Source of the DNA: an uncultured Candidatus Melainabacteria bacterium
GTDB taxonomy: Bacteria > Cyanobacteriota > Vampirovibrionia > Gastranaerophilales > Gastranaerophilaceae
Direction of reading: 5' to 3'
Assembly (NCBI GenBank): GCA_949841365.1
Contig: CATKZI010000001.1
Span: 418,023-482,022, forward strand
DNA length: 64,000 nt
Made by a program: the position numbers and the translations under genes. Of the stretch, positions 9,129-17,840 are shown piece after piece; the first letter of the stretch is position 1; every line of letters starts with the position of its first letter. The notes below the pieces were generated by a model. That model was not told the DNA's origin. It saw only the letters and a list, made by a program, of their open reading frames with translations, and did not search any database.

Positions 9129-10187
9129 ATGGCAGAATTTAAATCAAAAATTAAAACTATAGAATGGGTGGATAATTATTCAAAAATGGTTGATCAGACA
9201 ATTTTACCCGAACATTTTGAGTATGTGAATATCAAAACAGGTCAGCAAATGTTTGATGCAATCAAAACAATGATTGTCAGAGGAGCTCCGGCAATTGGTG
9301 TTGCAGGTGCGCATGGCGTTGTTTTGTATGCGCAGGAACTTGCAAAAGAAAATTTGAGCCGTGATGAATTTGTTAAAAAATTACTTGAAAAAGCTGATTA
9401 TATGGCAACATCACGTCCCACAGCCGTAAATCTTATGTGGGCTGTTAAAAAACAAAAAGAAATTATTGAAAATTCAACATCTGATATCGCGGGAATTGTT
9501 GAAGAATTAAAACAAAACGGTATAAAACTTGAAAATGAAGATATTGAAATTAACAAAAAAATTGGTGATTACGGTGCAGAAGTTGTTCCAAAAGGGGCAA
9601 CAATTCTAACTCACTGTAACGCAGGGGCTTTAGCTACTGTAGGTTACGGAACTGCACTGGGTGTTGTGCGTTCTGCTTTTGCAAACGACCCGACTGTTCA
9701 GGTTTTTGCAGATGAAACCCGTCCTCGTCAACAGGGTGCAAGAATTACGACTTTAGAGCTTACAATGGACGGTATTCCGACAACTTTAATCACTGACGGT
9801 ATGTGCTCATATTTTATGAAAAAAGGTATGATTGATATGGTTGTTGTCGGTGCTGACAGAATTGCCGCAAACGGCGACGCTGCAAACAAAATCGGAACTT
9901 ATACGGTTGCAATTGCCGCAAAATATCACAATGTACCTTTCTATGTTGCTGCACCTTTGTCAACAATTGATACAAGTATCAAAACAGGTGACGAAATTGT
10001 GATAGAGGAACGCTCAAGAGAAGAAGTTACGCATATTAACGGCAAAATTATCTGTGCGCCTGAGGTTAATATAATTAACCCCGGATTTGACGTAACTCCG
10101 CATGAATTAATTGCAGGTATTATCACAGAAAAAGGTATTTTAAGACCTGATTATGTGAAATCAATTGCACAAGCGTTTGCTAATTAA
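9129..10187 (+). CDS. mtnA: S-methyl-5-thioribose-1-phosphate isomerase MtnA
   Basis: MtnA converts 5-methylthioribose 1-phosphate to the ribulose form in the methionine salvage pathway. The protein (352 aa) carries the family landmarks: MIVRGAPAIGVAGA, the catalytic cysteine at about residue 163 in THCNAGALATVGYG, DETRPRQQGARIT, and the catalytic Asp at about 243 in VVGADRIAANGD. It resembles the enzyme rather than the related eIF2B subunits because both catalytic residues are present. A GTAAGGAG site lies 6 nt upstream. Its 3' end overlaps the convergent tyrosine gene by 8 nt. Confidence 0.95.
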   Translation: MAEFKSKIKTIEWVDNYSKMVDQTILPEHFEYVNIKTGQQMFDAIKTMIVRGAPAIGVAGAHGVVLYAQELAKENLSRDEFVKKLLEKADYMATSRPTAVNLMWAVKKQKEIIENSTSDIAGIVEELKQNGIKLENEDIEINKKIGDYGAEVVPKGATILTHCNAGALATVGYGTALGVVRSAFANDPTVQVFADETRPRQQGARITTLELTMDGIPTTLITDGMCSYFMKKGMIDMVVVGADRIAANGDAANKIGTYTVAIAAKYHNVPFYVAAPLSTIDTSIKTGDEIVIEERSREEVTHINGKIICAPEVNIINPGFDVTPHELIAGIITEKGILRPDYVKSIAQAFAN

Positions 10188-10923
10188 ACATTTTTGAACG
10201 AATATTTTTAACTTCGGCGATTGTCTTTGGATAGTCGCCGTTTGTTAATTCTCCGATTGATTTGTAAAGTTTCAAAATTGCCTGCTCTATATTTTGTGAA
10301 TTCATAGAAACCATATCACAAGCCATTTCCTCGTTGGAGAGTGCAAGTCTTGTCATATCGCGAAATCCGCTTGACGCAATTTCGAGTGCCAGCGGATTGT
10401 CTTTTGCACAAAGCATTAAGCCTTGCGCGATTACCATCGGCATGTGAGAAATCATTGCAACAGCTTCGTCGTGTTTTTCCGCTGTTGTAAAAACGGGTTT
10501 TGCTCCGACAAAATTGATTATTTCTGTCAAAAGCGGATTTTCTTCTCCCGTAATGACCCATTTTGCACCTTTAAACAGTCCTTCAAAAGAGTTTTCAAAT
10601 CCTTTGTGTTCTGTTCCTGCCATCGGGTGTGAGGGAATAAATTTATAAGGTCGTTGTTTTTGGCAGACAAATTTTTTCAGACTGCAAACGTCTGTCACAA
10701 CAGTTTCCGGTGAAAGTATACCTTCCAGTTCATCAAGTACAGAAAGAGTTTTGTTCATCGGAGTGCAGACAAATACCAAGTCTCTGTCTTTTAAAACATC
10801 ATAGGTTTTATAAATATTTTCCCCGTTTTGTGATTTTGAAACAGCGATTACATCATAATTTTTTCTTAAATCTTTAAATAACGAGCCGCCGATTAGCCCT
10901 AAACCGATAATCCCTATTTTCAT
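10180..10923 (-). CDS. prephenate dehydrogenase (TyrA family)
   Basis: The 247-residue protein starts with the Rossmann motif GIIGLGLIGGSLFKDL and has the TyrA substrate motif SHPMAGTEHKGFENS (about residues 98-112). The C-terminal helical dimerisation region carries SHMPMVIAQGLML. Family members oxidatively decarboxylate prephenate (or dehydrogenate arogenate) with NAD(P) on the way to tyrosine. There is no fused chorismate mutase or ACT domain. The AAGGAG ribosome-binding site lies just before the ATG. The gene follows a terminator on the same strand, so it may have its own promoter. Confidence 0.9.
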   Translation of the reverse strand: MKIGIIGLGLIGGSLFKDLRKNYDVIAVSKSQNGENIYKTYDVLKDRDLVFVCTPMNKTLSVLDELEGILSPETVVTDVCSLKKFVCQKQRPYKFIPSHPMAGTEHKGFENSFEGLFKGAKWVITGEENPLLTEIINFVGAKPVFTTAEKHDEAVAMISHMPMVIAQGLMLCAKDNPLALEIASSGFRDMTRLALSNEEMACDMVSMNSQNIEQAILKLYKSIGELTNGDYPKTIAEVKNIRSKMFN

Positions 10924-10938
10924 AAAACTCCTTAAAAG

Positions 10939-10957
10939 AAGGGGGCAAAGCCCCCTT
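10939..10957 (-). terminator. intrinsic terminator after pgi
   Basis: On the minus strand the 8-bp stem AAGGGGGC/GCCCCCTT with a 3-nt loop is followed by a T-rich stretch. It lies 5 nt past the pgi stop and upstream of the tyrA-type gene on the same strand. Confidence 0.85.
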
Positions 10958-10961
10958 ATAA

Positions 10962-12263
10962 TTATTTTGAAATTCTGCCCGGAACAACTACTCCGCCTTT
11001 TAAATTCTTTTTATAGAATTCTACGTGCGGTTGTAATACGCTGTCCAAAACTTCAGGGAATTCAATTCCTGACATGATTTTTGTGACGATTTCCTGATAA
11101 ACTGTTGCGAATGCTCTTAATTGAGTCAGCGCACCTGCTGTTGCAGGAGTTAAGCCCATAGTGCGTGTTTGAGCAGTTTCCAAGAAGAAGTTTCCTGAAA
11201 CTTCATAAGATTTTGTCAAAGCATCAATGTAGCTTTCAGCATTTTCTCTGCAAACACCGTTATCTTGCGGAACAGTTAGAGCAAATGCCAATTTGTTTGC
11301 AGGGTTGAAGTGTGCTTCTGCTGAGTGGTGCATTGCATCAGGAACTTTTGCAACCTGTTTCAATGTATCTTTAACAGATTCATTTTGCATTTGAGCATGC
11401 CAATATACAGTGTTTTCAAAGATTGAACCCATATACTGATGAACTGAAGCTTCTGTACCGTTCATTTTTGCATCTGCCCAGAAAATACCTTCTTTTAATG
11501 CATCATTGATTGACAAATCTGCAGTTAAAGATTCTGTTGAAATTTCTTGAGCTGAATTCAACATTGTAATCATATCTTCTTTTTTCATTCCTGCATAAGC
11601 AAGTGTGAACAAAGCGTGATCGTCAAATGCTGAGAAACGTCCGCCTACATCATCATGGATGTAAAGATCGCCTAACCAGCCGTTTTCGTTAGAAGTTCTT
11701 CTGAGTTCGCTTTTTTCTGCGTTAGCGTCAGTTACTGCGATAAAGTGTTTGTTAGCAGATTTTAGAGCTTCTTCTTCTGATTGTCCTTTAGCAATGTATG
11801 CATCTTTCAACATTTCAAGAACTCTTAAGAAACCGTCTTTAGTTTCAAAAGTTGAACCTGATTTTGATGCGATAAGGTAGTTTGATGATAAAACGTCGTT
11901 GCCTAATCTGTATAAAAATCTTTCCAAGCTTGCGCTGTCAACATCTGAATAAAATTCTATTGCATCCCCTTTTACGTTCAAACCGTTGATTGAAAGCATG
12001 TGTTCAACAGTGTGTTTTGAACCGCCGATACCCATTACGCTTAATTTTGTTGCAGAAGTTGCTGATTTTAAACTTTCTGCAAGTTCATAAATTTCGTCAA
12101 CTCTTTTAGCTTGTTCTGAAGGTAAATTTACCCAGTTTAAGAATTGTCCTTTTTTGTTAGCGCGTGATGAAAATTCGCTTACGAATTCTGAAACTTTAGA
12201 AGAATATTTTCCAAAATCCACGCCTGAAAATTTTACTGTAACATTTGAATTTTTGGTCAACAT
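10962..12263 (-). CDS. pgi: glucose-6-phosphate isomerase
   Basis: Pgi interconverts glucose 6-phosphate and fructose 6-phosphate. The 433-residue length fits the short bacterial form. Visible motifs include KLSVMGIGGSKHTVEHML for the SIS phosphate-binding loop, LIASKSGSTFETKD for the second phosphate loop, DDVGGRFSAF, and a C-terminal QPHVEFYKKNLK with the conserved lysine. A GAAAGGGAC site precedes the ATG. A strong terminator follows, so this is likely a single-gene transcript. It fits a glycolytic/gluconeogenic core with PPDK further right. Confidence 0.93.
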   Translation of the reverse strand: MLTKNSNVTVKFSGVDFGKYSSKVSEFVSEFSSRANKKGQFLNWVNLPSEQAKRVDEIYELAESLKSATSATKLSVMGIGGSKHTVEHMLSINGLNVKGDAIEFYSDVDSASLERFLYRLGNDVLSSNYLIASKSGSTFETKDGFLRVLEMLKDAYIAKGQSEEEALKSANKHFIAVTDANAEKSELRRTSNENGWLGDLYIHDDVGGRFSAFDDHALFTLAYAGMKKEDMITMLNSAQEISTESLTADLSINDALKEGIFWADAKMNGTEASVHQYMGSIFENTVYWHAQMQNESVKDTLKQVAKVPDAMHHSAEAHFNPANKLAFALTVPQDNGVCRENAESYIDALTKSYEVSGNFFLETAQTRTMGLTPATAGALTQLRAFATVYQEIVTKIMSGIEFPEVLDSVLQPHVEFYKKNLKGGVVVPGRISK

Positions 12264-12310
12264 AATAGTCCCTTTCTTTTGTTAATCATATTTTACTATA
12301 AAAATATATT

Positions 12311-13591
12311 TTAGGGTTTATTTGTTGTTAAATCAACTTTAAATCCTTGAAAACTCGGATTTAATTCGGCAATATTCTGAGGTTTTTGCTGATGATCGTA
12401 TCTGTATTTTGTCCAAATCCTTGAAACTGCGCTTAATGTAAAGCCCATTGCAACCAGACTGAATAAGAACGGAACTCCTGTTATTATTGATTTTTGTTTG
12501 ATGAGTTTTGCAAGTTCTGTCTCTGCTGATGTGTTATTTGCTTTTGCAAGTTTTTCTGCTATCTGCGGTAATTCTTGGCGGGTCGGAACATTTTGGATAT
12601 TACCTTTTTTATCGCGTTTTATAAGTTCGGGGAATTTACCTTTATTTGCAAGATATTTTTTAAATCCTGCATCAAGGATTGATGAGCCGAAAATTGTGTA
12701 TAAAACTACAAGCGGAACTCGTGTCCAAACTTCATAAAAATCAAGTTTACCTCTGTCTTTTGCGGCACTTGAATATCCGAATAAACCCGTAATACAAGTT
12801 ACTGCAAGCTGTCCTTTGCTTAGCGCGAGTTTGCCGTTGTTGTTTACAAAATCAAGTTTGAGATACTCTTTTAGGAATTTATTTGTTTTTTCTGATTTTA
12901 TGTTAAACAATTTTGAGATTTGTTCGCCCGGTTCAAGGAGAATTTCCGAAAATTTACGCGCAGATTTATATTTATGTCCTTTGCTTGCCAAAAGCAAACC
13001 TGCACCGATGCCGCCTGCTGAAAGAAGTCCTGTTTTTAGCAAAACACTTTTTGCATGAGTTTCAACACGTTTTTGCTGTTGTGTGTTTTCGGTTTTTTCT
13101 TTGTTTAAGTTTGCGACGTTATTAAAATCACTAACTTTGAAAACTTTTAATGTAAAAAGGTTTTTGGCAAATCCGAGTGCATATTCCATTGCAGGAATTG
13201 TTATACAGCCTAAAATTATACCGCCTTTTGTTGTTGTAAGTCTATTTTTTACCTCTTTATCAAGTTTTGATTTTTTGATTTCTTCAAGACTTTTCGGGAT
13301 ATTTTTTGTAATTGTTTTTTGAAGTTTTTTAGGCTGAATTTTTTTGAAAATACCGTTTCTGAATGCATGTTCGCCAAAAAATGGAGCTGCAAAATAAAAT
13401 ATTCCCGATTCCAAAAATTCAAGAAACGTAAATTCGCTAAAATCAATAAGACTTCTTGACAGGACTGCTTTTGGAAACCAGTTTGTCAATGTTCCTTGAA
13501 TAAATCTTGTGTGTGAGAGGTTTTCCTGAGATTTTAAAAATTTGTCTAAGTGTTTTGTTGTTGGAGTAAATCCGTTTACTTTTGTTATCAT
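12311..13591 (-). CDS. polytopic membrane protein, lineage-specific
   Basis: I do not recognise this 426-residue protein. It has a soluble N-terminus (TKVNGFTPTTKHLDKFLK) and about five hydrophobic segments, near residues 120-145, 185-205, 235-255, 285-310 and 370-395. Long basic linkers (KIQPKKLQKTITKN, KIKSEKTNK) separate them. No catalytic motif is visible. An AAAAGGAA site precedes the ATG. The gene is downstream of the 28-codon peptide gene and its terminator, so it may rely on readthrough from that strong promoter. Confidence 0.65.
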   Translation of the reverse strand: MITKVNGFTPTTKHLDKFLKSQENLSHTRFIQGTLTNWFPKAVLSRSLIDFSEFTFLEFLESGIFYFAAPFFGEHAFRNGIFKKIQPKKLQKTITKNIPKSLEEIKKSKLDKEVKNRLTTTKGGIILGCITIPAMEYALGFAKNLFTLKVFKVSDFNNVANLNKEKTENTQQQKRVETHAKSVLLKTGLLSAGGIGAGLLLASKGHKYKSARKFSEILLEPGEQISKLFNIKSEKTNKFLKEYLKLDFVNNNGKLALSKGQLAVTCITGLFGYSSAAKDRGKLDFYEVWTRVPLVVLYTIFGSSILDAGFKKYLANKGKFPELIKRDKKGNIQNVPTRQELPQIAEKLAKANNTSAETELAKLIKQKSIITGVPFLFSLVAMGFTLSAVSRIWTKYRYDHQQKPQNIAELNPSFQGFKVDLTTNKP

Positions 13592-13619
13592 ATTCCTTTT
13601 CCCTTATTTTCATACTAAA

Positions 13620-13647
13620 AAAGACCGCCTCTTAGAGGCGGTCTTTG
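13620..13647 (-). terminator. intrinsic terminator of the 28-residue peptide gene
   Basis: A perfect stem of AAAGACCGCCTC and GAGGCGGTCTTT with a TT/AA loop is followed on the minus strand by a T-rich run. It lies between the small peptide gene and the membrane protein gene on the same strand, so it could end the peptide transcript or act as an attenuator. Confidence 0.8.
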
Positions 13648-13666
13648 AAATCTTGTTTAAATCTTA

Positions 13667-13753
13667 TTAACACATTCGATTTGCACAACAATGACCACCT
13701 CTTATAAGGCTTTGCATCATCATTTGCATCATCATTGTGTTAGTGTAAATCAT
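13667..13753 (-). CDS. 28-residue Met/Cys-rich peptide
   Basis: This small frame runs from an ATG with an AAAAAGGGAAAA ribosome-binding region to a TAA. The product begins MIYTNT, has two Met triplets in the repeat MMMQMMMQ, then SLIRGGHCC and ends ANRMC. It has three cysteines, one histidine and eight methionines, which could bind a soft metal or be processed; both ideas are inference. A consensus-like promoter 28-58 nt upstream and a strong terminator 20 nt downstream make it a self-contained unit, unlike a chance frame. It could also be a leader peptide for the downstream membrane protein. Confidence 0.55.
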   Translation of the reverse strand: MIYTNTMMMQMMMQSLIRGGHCCANRMC

Positions 13754-13779
13754 TTAAAATTTTCCCTTTTTCCGAATTT

Positions 13780-13808
13780 ATACTATTACAATAATAGTTT
13801 TTTGTCAA
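13780..13808 (-). promoter_or_regulatory. promoter of the 28-residue peptide gene
   Basis: On the minus strand TTGACA is followed after 17 bases by TAGTAT, with the peptide ATG 27 nt further on. It is one of the best -35 boxes in the window. The divergent plus-strand gene at 13909 starts 100 nt away. Confidence 0.7.
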
Positions 13809-13908
13809 ATTAATATATTAAAAAATATTAATACTGTATTAATAATTAAGCAATTTTTATTGTTTATAGTTTTTAATTTGCGTGTAGTGTGTAACGAAAG
13901 GAATTTAT

Positions 13909-15105
13909 ATGAATATTGGACCCGCTTTGTGTAGAGATGTTGATGCAAATTTATTTGCTAATCTTGTAAAAAAATCACCTGATGTTTCAGCATCGGTTGA
14001 ACGTTTAAAAAATATGGGTTTAACTCAAAAAGATATATTAATTAAGACTATTTCTGAAAATATTGATTCGCAAAATCCTCAAATAAGTACCGGTATCAAA
14101 GGTATGCTTGATAAACTTATGGCAGGTGATACTGCAGGTGCTTTTGATATGGTAAGAGGAATATTGCCGAAAAATGCCGCAATTAAAGAAACATCTTTGG
14201 GAACTGCTGTAATGGCTGATAACTGGCGTTTGCCCGTAGTATTCCCGAAAGCTGAAGGGTTTAAAATGCTCGGCTGGGCTGACAGACCTGCCGAATTAAC
14301 TACTGAACAATTGTGGAAAGGTGCTTACGGAGAACAGCCTGCGCATATTTTCGGAGCTGTAGGCAACAGTAATATTAAACCTGAGCAGGTTAGAGGCGGT
14401 TCTTCACTTACCAAAAAAGAATTATCCGCTAAATATGAAGGTGCAATTACAGACTTTTTTGAACCGATTGTAAAATATTTAAAAGAATTGGGTGCAAAAA
14501 GTGAAGATATAGGTTTTGCATTTGCACACAGTGACTGCGGTGTTGATAAAGCTGCAAGAGATGTTGTAGAAAAACACGGCTTACGCGGATTTGCAACAAC
14601 TCCGACAGAATATACTCAATATTTGAGAGGTAAAGAATGTCCGCCCAGTGCAGAATTCCCTAACGGATTTATTCTTGCAGACTGCCCGTTCCCGACAGTT
14701 TTAACCCGTGGGGTAAGCCAGATTGAAGATTATGCTCAAACTTACGGAAAAATGGTAGGTAAAGGTAATGTCGAATCTATTTTTGGCGGCGGCGAACATG
14801 CATTTATCAGAGATGCAAGAGAATCTTTGGTTAGCAAAGACGGTGCTCAATGGGTTCCTGTCGATATTATGAAAGATAAATTCGGTATTATCATTCCAGC
14901 AACTAATGAAAACGGTGTTGTAACAAATGCTGCTGCTAATGTGTTGGAAAGAGTAAACGGCAATCCGTATGAACAGTACAAATTTGCTTTCAGACATTAT
15001 TTACCCGAATCAAGAATTAAAGAAGACATTGCACAATATGATCCGCAGGCATCAGTTGCAACTATTGCTTATACAAACTTGAAAAAAGCAGGTAAAATTC
15101 AATAG
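13909..15105 (+). CDS. hypothetical 398-residue protein
   Basis: No family is recognised. The protein appears soluble, with a helical N-terminal third (residues 1-95) and an alpha/beta rest rich in Gly and aromatic residues. Notable segments are GYGEQ-like AYGEQPAHIFGAVGN, FAFAHSDCGVDKAARDVVEKHG, FILADCPFPTVLTRG and SIFGGGEHAFIRDARE. Clusters of conserved-looking His, Cys, Asp and Glu suggest an enzyme, but that is inference. A GAAAGGAA site precedes the ATG and a strong terminator follows the stop, so it is monocistronic. The codon use looks well-expressed. Confidence 0.65.
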   Translation: MNIGPALCRDVDANLFANLVKKSPDVSASVERLKNMGLTQKDILIKTISENIDSQNPQISTGIKGMLDKLMAGDTAGAFDMVRGILPKNAAIKETSLGTAVMADNWRLPVVFPKAEGFKMLGWADRPAELTTEQLWKGAYGEQPAHIFGAVGNSNIKPEQVRGGSSLTKKELSAKYEGAITDFFEPIVKYLKELGAKSEDIGFAFAHSDCGVDKAARDVVEKHGLRGFATTPTEYTQYLRGKECPPSAEFPNGFILADCPFPTVLTRGVSQIEDYAQTYGKMVGKGNVESIFGGGEHAFIRDARESLVSKDGAQWVPVDIMKDKFGIIIPATNENGVVTNAAANVLERVNGNPYEQYKFAFRHYLPESRIKEDIAQYDPQASVATIAYTNLKKAGKIQ

Positions 15106-15126
15106 AACTAAAATTATAAATTAATT

Positions 15127-15160
15127 CGGCAAACATCTTTTAAAGATGTTTGCCGTTTTT
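15127..15160 (+). terminator. intrinsic terminator
   Basis: A 14-bp perfect stem (CGGCAAACATCTTT and its complement) followed by TTTTT lies 20 nt after the stop of the 398-residue gene. Confidence 0.92.
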
Positions 15161-15259
15161 ATGCAAATGATAGAATCAGATAAGAAAAAGGTCGAATTAG
15201 GTCTTAAAATTTTTTCAAAATATTGAATAATATAATTATTGGTAAATGTGAGGATTTAT

Positions 15260-15786
15260 ATGAAGAAAATAATTGCGTTAATTGTTATGGTTTTAATATT
15301 ATCAGGAGGTAATTGTATGGCTGAGAGTTTGAATAACAAACAGCAGAATATTGTAATGATTGCATCTTACACTGCAAACGGTGATTTACAAAATCTGGAA
15401 AGAGCCCTTAATTAAAGGACTTGATGCAGGATTGACAGCAAACGAGATTAAAGAAATTCTTGTTCAGATGTATGCTTATTGCGGTTTCCCCGAGAAGTCT
15501 TAATGCATTGAATACTTTTATGAAAGTCGCAGATGCAAGAAAAGATGTTAAAGCAGGGAGCGAAGGTAAAGTTTTGCCGAAGGAAACGGACAAATTTGCA
15601 TATGGTGATAATGTTCAGGTTGAGTTGACCGGCGGACATATTAAAGGCGGAGTTTTGGAATTTGCGCCCGCAATAGATCAGTATTTGAAAGAACATTTAT
15701 TTGCCGATATTTTTGCAAGAGGTGTTTTAACTTATCAGGAAAGAGAGATTGCAACAATTTCTGCATTATCTTCAATACAAGGGGTT
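15260..15786 (+). pseudogene. carboxymuconolactone decarboxylase family gene, frameshifted and truncated
   Basis: An ATG at 15260 begins a signal-peptide-like segment, and a second ATG at 15317 has a perfect AGGAGGT site. The frame reads a CMD/AhpD-like start but hits a stop at 15413. The homology continues in the next frame (LIKGLDAGLTANEIKEILVQ) and then in a third frame from about 15490 (RSLNALNTFMKVADAR). Each break is explained by one extra C in a short C run (CCC near 15405, CCCC near 15490). The second half of the domain is also lost after SALSSIQG, where the frame runs into the next gene. Decay is more likely than two sequencing errors because of the truncation. Confidence 0.75.
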
Positions 15787-15876
15787 ATGCTTAAGTTAAG
15801 TGTATTAATTGTTTTAACTATATTATTTGTCGCAGGATTTGCTTATGCTATCACACAAAACAACAAAGGAGATATT

Positions 15877-16353
15877 ATGGATAATAAAAAAATTCTGGTT
15901 GCTTATTTTTCATGGGGCGGTAACACAAAATTTATCGCCGAAAAAATTCATTCACAAGTCGGCGGAGATATGTTCAGAATAGAAACAGCTGTTCCATATC
16001 CGACTGATTATAATGAAGCAGCATACGGGGTTGCAAAGAAACAGCATGATGAAAATATTCATCCTGAATTAAAAGACAATGGCGATGTCAGTGAATATGA
16101 CGTGATTTTTGTCGGTACTCCCGCATGGTGGTATACTATGGCTCCTGCTGTAATGACTTTTCTGGAAGTAAATAATTTTGAAGGTAAAACAATAGTTCCG
16201 TTCATAACTCATGGCGGCGGGGGTAAGTACAATATTGCTCAAGAGATGGGTCAGCTTGCAAAAGGTGCAAAAGTTCTCACTCCTTTTGTTGTTTACGGAA
16301 AAGGTGACTCTCAAACTGATAAAGAACTTGAAAATTGGTTAAAAAAGCTATAA
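15877..16353 (+). CDS. flavodoxin
   Basis: The product (158 aa) is a flavodoxin-4 type FMN protein. It opens with the phosphate-binding loop AYFSWGGNTKFIAEKI, has YPTDYNEAAY in the middle, a GTPAWWYTMAPAV aromatic FMN loop, and THGGGGKYNI near the C-terminus. Such proteins carry electrons or act as menaquinone-linked reductases. The start has a strong AAAGGAG site. An in-frame ATG at 15787 would add a hydrophobic N-terminal anchor (LSVLIVLTILFVAGFAYAI), which may be the remains of the original gene start. The upstream neighbour is a decayed CMD gene that often pairs with flavodoxins. Confidence 0.88.
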   Translation: MDNKKILVAYFSWGGNTKFIAEKIHSQVGGDMFRIETAVPYPTDYNEAAYGVAKKQHDENIHPELKDNGDVSEYDVIFVGTPAWWYTMAPAVMTFLEVNNFEGKTIVPFITHGGGGKYNIAQEMGQLAKGAKVLTPFVVYGKGDSQTDKELENWLKKL

Positions 16354-16363
16354 TAAAAGCTTA

Positions 16364-16395
16364 AAATAAGAAAGCCTATACAGGCTTTCTTATTT
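16364..16395. terminator. bidirectional intrinsic terminator
   Basis: A 14-bp stem, AAATAAGAAAGCCT with its complement, separates the flavodoxin gene and the convergent acetyltransferase gene and overlaps the latter's stop codon. Confidence 0.88.
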
Positions 16396-16935
16396 CTGAA
16401 ATTTTTCTCCATCCTGATATTTAATAACTTTTGCAGGATTTCCGACAACAACTGCATTATCCGGAACATCTTTTGTTACAACAGAACATGCTCCGACTAT
16501 AGCATTTTCGCCTATTGTTACTCCAGGTAAAATAGTTACGTTTGCACCAATCCAAACATTTTTCTTTATATGTACAGGTTTACAAGTGATTACGGGTCTG
16601 TCATAAAAATCGTGATTGTTTGTCAGAATAGTACAATTTATGGCTATCAATGTATCATCTTCAATTGTAAGTCCGCCTGAAGACATACATTTAAAACCGT
16701 TCATCAGTGTAATACCTTTACCGAGTTTTATTTTATCGCCCAATAATGCAAATACGGGCGGATTGATTGTTGTGCTTTTGTCAACTCCTTGGCTGAATAA
16801 GTCTTCAATTAACTCTCTGCATTCGGGAGTACCCGGCATTGTATGATTAATTTTGAAACAAAGTTCAGCACTTCGTTTCATTTCTTTATCACGTTTATCA
16901 TCAGGTATTCTCAAATCAATTCTTACTTCTTCCAT
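16390..16935 (-). CDS. sugar O-acetyltransferase (maltose/galactoside acetyltransferase family)
   Basis: The 181-residue protein has the N-terminal helical segment of the Maa/LacA family and a left-handed beta-helix of hexapeptide repeats (residues 75-170). Key motifs are TNNHDFYDRP with the catalytic His, VWIGANVTILPGVTIGENAIVGACSVVTKDVPDN, and VVGNPAKVI. These enzymes move acetyl from acetyl-CoA to a sugar hydroxyl. A TAGGAG site lies before the ATG. The sugar substrate cannot be told. It is the last clearly core-like gene before the accessory island. Confidence 0.9.
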   Translation of the reverse strand: MEEVRIDLRIPDDKRDKEMKRSAELCFKINHTMPGTPECRELIEDLFSQGVDKSTTINPPVFALLGDKIKLGKGITLMNGFKCMSSGGLTIEDDTLIAINCTILTNNHDFYDRPVITCKPVHIKKNVWIGANVTILPGVTIGENAIVGACSVVTKDVPDNAVVVGNPAKVIKYQDGEKFQK

Positions 16936-17243
16936 TGTTTTCTCCTAATTAACTTTTACATTAATTATTTTACAACTTGAGTGTAAAGTAACACTACAGA
17001 TGATTATTTGTAACAGTAAAAACAAGTATTTTGAGCTTATAATTTCACATATTTAGCAATCTTTATAAAAAATTCAACTGCTCTTTTTACTTACCGATAT
17101 ATGAAAAATATTAAGATGGACATATTAAATTGCAAGTATAAACTTAAATATTTGTTGAAAATATATAAATTTGCGAATTCCCAAAACATGAACTAAATAA
17201 TTTTTGTGTTATAATTCATTATATCAACAAAATAAGGGAATGT
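16936..17243 (+). other. AT-rich intergenic region at the left edge of the island
   Basis: This 308-nt region has no convincing gene. It contains an extended -10 box (TGTTATAAT at 17207-17215) for the plus-strand gene at 17244. Base composition becomes more AT-rich rightward from here. I see no tRNA, integrase or terminal repeat marking a junction. Confidence 0.5.
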
Positions 17244-17840
17244 ATGAACTTAAAAGAAAAAATTATAAATAATTTTTTAAATGGATGTAGCGTTGCTGTT
17301 GGTCTTGTTTTTACAGTAATATTTGCGTTTGGAATATGTTCGGTATTTCTTAAACATTGTCCTGGGATAAATACTTTTTTAAAAGATCAATATACTGTAA
17401 CTGTTACAAATGAACAATTAGCTCCAAAGGATAAAATAGCTTTGTCTCAATTATTAGAAAAAAATAAAATTGTAAGCACAAAAGATTTATATGAAAATAT
17501 ACTTGAATATTATAATGCATTAATATCATTTTTAATTGCTATTATAGGTGTATTTGGTATTGTGTCATTTGTGTCATTTCAAAGTAAAATTAAATATGAA
17601 GCAGAACAACATGTTGAGAATAAAATCAAACATGATGATTTCAATGATAAAATTAAATTACTTATTGAAAAACAAACTGATAAGGTATTTAGTGATCAAA
17701 AGGATGATATTATGGAAAGTTTAACAGACGCAATATTAAATAATATTATTGATAATGAAGAATTAGACAACAGAATTAAACGAATTATTGAACAAAATGC
17801 TAAAAGTTTAAATATAGTAGGAGCTGAAAATGGCAACTAA
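17244..17840 (+). CDS. membrane protein with two helices and a cytoplasmic helical tail
   Basis: The 198-residue protein has one transmembrane helix near residues 14-35 (VAVGLVFTVIFAFGICSVF), an external segment of about 50 residues, a second helix near 88-112 (ALISFLIAIIGVFGIVSFVSF), and a charged, helical C-terminal tail (residues 115-190) that is probably a coiled coil in the cytoplasm. I do not recognise the family. Its stop overlaps the ATG of the ImmA/IrrE-like gene by 11 nt, so the two are translationally coupled. It may anchor or sense membrane state for the following cassette. Confidence 0.7.
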   Translation: MNLKEKIINNFLNGCSVAVGLVFTVIFAFGICSVFLKHCPGINTFLKDQYTVTVTNEQLAPKDKIALSQLLEKNKIVSTKDLYENILEYYNALISFLIAIIGVFGIVSFVSFQSKIKYEAEQHVENKIKHDDFNDKIKLLIEKQTDKVFSDQKDDIMESLTDAILNNIIDNEELDNRIKRIIEQNAKSLNIVGAENGN

